From: Flavobacteriaceae bacterium PS02337
GTDB taxonomy: Bacteria; Bacteroidota; Bacteroidia; Flavobacteriales; Flavobacteriaceae
Assembly (NCBI GenBank): GCA_029959285.1
Contig: JASCOE010000001.1
Span: forward strand, 124,001 to 188,000
DNA: 64,000 nucleotides
Direction: 5' to 3'
Of the stretch, positions 61,144 to 64,000 are shown piece after piece; position 1 is the first letter of the stretch; the number at the start of each line of letters is the position of its first letter. The position numbers and the translations under genes were made by a program. The notes under the pieces were generated by a model. That model ran no database searches. It was not told the DNA's origin and was given only the letters and a program-made list of their open reading frames with translations.

Positions 61144-62505
61144 ATGAAAACAGGAATTGATGCTATTTCTTTTGACGTAGCAAACATAAATTTACCCATA
61201 AAAACTTTGGCTATTGCCAGAAATATTGAACCAGAAAAATTAGAAAAAGGTCTTGGATTACTAAAAATGACTTTTCCAGACGTTCATCAGGATGCTGTTG
61301 TTTTTGGAGCAAACGCTTTAACCAAGCTTATCATCAATAATAAAATTAATTTAAAAGAAATAAGCCGAATCTATGTTGGTACCGAAAGCGGAATCGACAG
61401 TTCTAAACCAATTGCTTCTTATTTAATTAGTTTAATGGAGCAAAAATTTGGCGAAGATTCATTAGCAGAATGTGATGTTGTTGATTTTACTTTTGCTTGT
61501 ATTGGAGGTGTTGACGCTTTACAGAACTGTCTTGATTTTGTAAAACTAAATCCAACTAAAAAAGCAATTGTAGTTACTTCTGATTTTGCAAAATATGATT
61601 TAAACTCAGGCGGAGAATACACACAAGGCGCCGGAGCTGTTGCCATGTTAATTTCTGCAAACCCAAAAATTATTGCTTTTGATGACAATTGGGCAACGAG
61701 TACAAAAGGTGTTTTTGATTTCTTTAAACCATATAGAACTATTTCTAAAGAAGAAATTACTCAAAATTCTAACAACGATTCTTGGTTTGACAATTTAGAA
61801 GCAGAAATCGAAATTCATAAAGATCAACCGGTTTTTGATGGTCAATATTCGAATCAATGTTATATGGATCGTACGCGAAATGCTTACTTTTCATTCAAGA
61901 AATTAAAAAATACAACTGAAACTTTATATAATACTTGGCACAGCATCGTAATGCATTTACCTTATTCTTTTCAAGGAAGAAGAATGTTGTCTGAAATCTA
62001 CGCTTTAGATAGTGCTGAAAAAATTATTGCTGATGATATTGCGCCAGCCGATTATCAGACGAAAATTAAAGAAGTGGCAAAATCTGATGATTACAGAAGT
62101 TTTGTAACTGAGAAATTACAACCCGCAGAATTGGCTTCTTCTTTAATTGGAAACCTATATACTGGTTCCATTTTCATGGGATTATTATCGACTTTGGCTC
62201 ATTTTCATGATACAAACAAAGAAGTTGCAGGAACTAAATTCGGTTTCCTAGCTTACGGAAGCGGATCTAAATCTAAAGTTTTTGAAGGAACAATTCAACC
62301 AGAATGGAAATCGGCTTTAGAGAATGTAAAGCTTTTTGAAAATTTAGCTGAAAGCGTAGAAATTAATTTCAACACTTACGAAAGCCTTCATAAAAAAGAA
62401 CAAAAACAAAGCGTAAGAACTCCGAAAAACGAATGGGTTTTAGACCGAATTGAAAAAGAAATTCCAGTTTTGATTGGAGCTAGATATTATAAATGGATTG
62501 ATTAA
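61144..62505 (+). CDS. Hydroxymethylglutaryl-CoA synthase
   Basis: 453 aa thiolase-fold enzyme. Catalytic Cys119 sits in F-T-F-A-C-I-G-G, Glu81 in G-T-E-S-G-I-D, and a later H-L-P-Y-S-F-Q-G-R (about 245) provides the His. These are the HMGCS hallmarks. It condenses acetyl-CoA and acetoacetyl-CoA to HMG-CoA, the committed step toward mevalonate and isoprenoids in flavobacteria. Own promoter; no pathway neighbours. Confidence 0.93.
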   Translation: MKTGIDAISFDVANINLPIKTLAIARNIEPEKLEKGLGLLKMTFPDVHQDAVVFGANALTKLIINNKINLKEISRIYVGTESGIDSSKPIASYLISLMEQKFGEDSLAECDVVDFTFACIGGVDALQNCLDFVKLNPTKKAIVVTSDFAKYDLNSGGEYTQGAGAVAMLISANPKIIAFDDNWATSTKGVFDFFKPYRTISKEEITQNSNNDSWFDNLEAEIEIHKDQPVFDGQYSNQCYMDRTRNAYFSFKKLKNTTETLYNTWHSIVMHLPYSFQGRRMLSEIYALDSAEKIIADDIAPADYQTKIKEVAKSDDYRSFVTEKLQPAELASSLIGNLYTGSIFMGLLSTLAHFHDTNKEVAGTKFGFLAYGSGSKSKVFEGTIQPEWKSALENVKLFENLAESVEINFNTYESLHKKEQKQSVRTPKNEWVLDRIEKEIPVLIGARYYKWID

Positions 62506-62569
62506 GAAATTCCAATTTTTTAAATTCCAAAACCGAAGCTTCATGTTTAGGTTTTTTTATGCATTTTAA

Positions 62570-62692
62570 TTTAACCGCAAAGTTCGCAAAGGATTACGCA
62601 AGGTTCGCAAAACTTTTTATAAACACAAAGCTTTGCGAACTTTGCGTTTATTTGGATATCACAAAAATACCTTTGCGCTCTTTGCGGTTAAA
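62570..62692. repeat. Nested inverted repeat (CGCAAAG family)
   Basis: Arms 62570-62592 and 62670-62692 (TTTAACCGCAAAG ... CTTTGCGGTTAAA) match in 21 of 23 positions; a second pair, TTCGCAAA and TTTGCGAA, lies inside. It resembles a dispersed intergenic repeat of flavobacteria and may act as a terminator for both flanking genes. Confidence 0.65.
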
Positions 62693-62706
62693 TAACAAAT
62701 AAATAA

Positions 62707-62889
62707 TTAATCTTTCTTATGCTGTTCCGTATAATTCTGATTTCCTTTAATTCGAGTATCTTCCGTATGCATTCCGTTTGCCATTCCTAACATAAAGGCC
62801 GTTATTATAATTATAAATTTTCTTTTTATCCAATGAAGAACTGGTCGCTTAGATTGCTCCAAGCGATATTTTTTATTTTGTTTATACAT
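62707..62889 (-). CDS. Small membrane protein (60 aa)
   Basis: A basic N-terminus (K-Q-N-K-K-Y-R-L-E-Q-S-K-R) precedes one hydrophobic helix (about 29-40) and a polar tail. It has the same direction as the two genes upstream of it. Short and unsupported by motifs, so moderate confidence only. Confidence 0.5.
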   Translation of the reverse strand: MYKQNKKYRLEQSKRPVLHWIKRKFIIIITAFMLGMANGMHTEDTRIKGNQNYTEQHKKD

Positions 62890-62949
62890 TTTGAAAATGA
62901 TAAATGATTAGACATTCTTGTTATCATCTATGCTTAGAAATAAATTCTC

Positions 62950-63321
62950 TTAAGCGTTGTATAAACTTTTACGGAAGTAATTTGAAATGATTATTTCATT
63001 TATAAAAACAGATTGATTTATAAATGAAGTTAGTTTTTGATGAAGCAGATTTTGCAGTTTCAACAATTTCTTGATTTGTAAAGTAAAGACGTTTTCGGTT
63101 TTAAGAAAATTTAAAACAATTGAGAATCTTATTTCATTCCAAGAAACAACTTGCCCGAATTTATATAAACGAGAACTTTTAAGATCTATTTCTCTTCTTA
63201 AAACTACAAATGAAGATTCATAATATTCTGCCGATTTAGATTGAGAATATAAAGTACCATCGCCCGCAATCACGACAAATGTCAGAAAGAGTGCGATTAG
63301 GTATTTTAGATGTTTTTTCAA
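62950..63321 (-). CDS. Small secreted hypothetical protein
   Basis: 123 aa with a signal peptide (about 1-27, hydrophobic Y-L-I-A-L-F-L-T-F-V-V-I-A, ending L-Y-S-Q). The mature part is helical and Leu/Ile/Lys-rich. No family recognised. 37 bp after the 186-aa membrane protein gene on the same strand. Confidence 0.6.
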   Translation of the reverse strand: MKKHLKYLIALFLTFVVIAGDGTLYSQSKSAEYYESSFVVLRREIDLKSSRLYKFGQVVSWNEIRFSIVLNFLKTENVFTLQIKKLLKLQNLLHQKLTSFINQSVFINEIIISNYFRKSLYNA

Positions 63322-63358
63322 ATCTGATTATTATGATTATAGAACGAAAATACGATTT

Positions 63359-63919
63359 TTATTCTTTCAACAATTTTTCGTTTTCATTTTTATAAAGCAA
63401 AAGCCCTAATCCTAAAACAAAAACGAAACAACTCAAAAACATCCAAACTCCATTTTTCAAAATAAAAAACGAAAATCCAACAGCAACCGAACCCACAATT
63501 ACCATTAAAGACTTTACAGTTTCTGTTTTTATAAAAGTAAATGCGTGCAAAGCCAAACCAAGAAAAAGCAAAGACGGACCAACAATTACAAAAGGATACA
63601 AAATACTTGGTGAATTACTAATGTGTTGACTCAATTCTACTTTTGCAGTTTCATTATCGCCGTAACTTGACATTATAAAATCGATTGTACAAAGTGCGAT
63701 GTGAGCGATAACACCTAAAATTGTCAATCCCGAAGCGACAATATTTATTCTATTTTTAGGAAATAAATCATTAAACGACAATAAAAAACAGGCGCCAATT
63801 AGATTAAACCAATGCGCAAAATCAATCGATTCGCTTAAACTTGGTAAAAGGTTTGAAAAGAATAAATAACTGATTAGAAAAAAGACCAATCCGATGAGGC
63901 AAAAATATTTAGTTTTCAT
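63359..63919 (-). CDS. Hypothetical multi-pass membrane protein
   Basis: I prefer the ATG at 63919 (186 aa, M-K-T-K-Y-F-C-L-I-G) over one nine codons upstream, since it gives a clean hydrophobic start. Six hydrophobic segments fill most of the length, separated by short polar loops. No transporter signature is visible. Beyond it, 63920-64000 shows nothing further. Confidence 0.65.
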   Translation of the reverse strand: MKTKYFCLIGLVFFLISYLFFSNLLPSLSESIDFAHWFNLIGACFLLSFNDLFPKNRINIVASGLTILGVIAHIALCTIDFIMSSYGDNETAKVELSQHISNSPSILYPFVIVGPSLLFLGLALHAFTFIKTETVKSLMVIVGSVAVGFSFFILKNGVWMFLSCFVFVLGLGLLLYKNENEKLLKE

Positions 63920-64000
63920 AATTTGTTTTAAAAATTGATGAAGCAAAACTAGAATGAAAACTAAATAAAAAGTGCTTGTTTATTGACTTAGGTACAAAAT

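Noticed and set aside
1-64000. CRISPR array or IS element
   Set aside because: No regularly spaced repeat series and no transposase-like protein was seen.

Overview
The window reads as a chromosomal segment of a Flavobacterium-like member of the Bacteroidota. It is AT-rich and lacks strong Shine-Dalgarno sites. Several genes have promoters of the Bacteroidota form TTG-N17..20-TAnnTTTG. The gene set fits: type-B succinate dehydrogenase, LpxH/LpxR lipid A enzymes, a mevalonate-pathway HMG-CoA synthase, and many secreted or lipoprotein genes. No 16S rRNA is present, so the species is not determined. Motif coordinates were read by eye; no search was run.

Layout. 1-7.6 kb: the 3' part of an MFS exporter gene, secreted proteins, a seven-heme lipoprotein cytochrome, lpxH, queD, a 58-aa membrane protein and an enoyl-CoA hydratase-like gene. 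7.7-21.1 kb: an integrative island inserted in the 3' end of a tRNA-Ala(GGC) gene. It is bounded by a 20-bp direct repeat (7723-7742 and 21114-21133), with paired candidate integrase arm sites inside each end and a tyrosine recombinase at the right end. Its cargo is a protein with family-A-polymerase-like motifs, an excisionase-like HTH protein, a complete type I restriction-modification operon (hsdM, hsdS, hsdR) and a YgjP-like metallopeptidase gene. A two-gene DUF3800 module sits between hsdS and hsdR.

21.2-38.9 kb is mostly core: lpxR-like, mtgA, an FAD oxidoreductase, an S9 peptidase, and a hybrid histidine kinase convergent with an NtrC-type regulator. It continues with five tandem PepSY-like secreted proteins, accC-accB-fabH, rpmF with its DUF177 partner, pdxA and ribE. 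39.4-42.3 kb is a second defence locus next to a CAT-anticodon tRNA: a C5-cytosine methyltransferase, a Vsr-like endonuclease and a second DUF3800 module. 42.9-64 kb: methylmalonyl-CoA epimerase, two large secreted proteins, an Ig-like lipoprotein, a nitrilase, and a GntP/RidA/D-threonine-aldolase-like/dipeptidase cluster with a DeoR regulator. After it come a GH20 hexosaminidase, sdhCAB, HMG-CoA synthase and small membrane or secreted proteins.

The most notable observation is the paralogous two-gene module present twice (13424-14571 and 41077-42320), each time beside DNA-modification genes. A DUF3800 (RNase H-like) gene overlaps by 1 or 4 nt a small gene. The two small proteins share an R-x-E ... 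R-V ... Y ... T-A-Y pattern that I infer to be a BECR-type nuclease fold. Downstream of each, on the opposite strand, lie an identical 11-nt sequence containing a TACATTTG promoter box and then a hairpin with a T-tract. This could be a third, RNA component.
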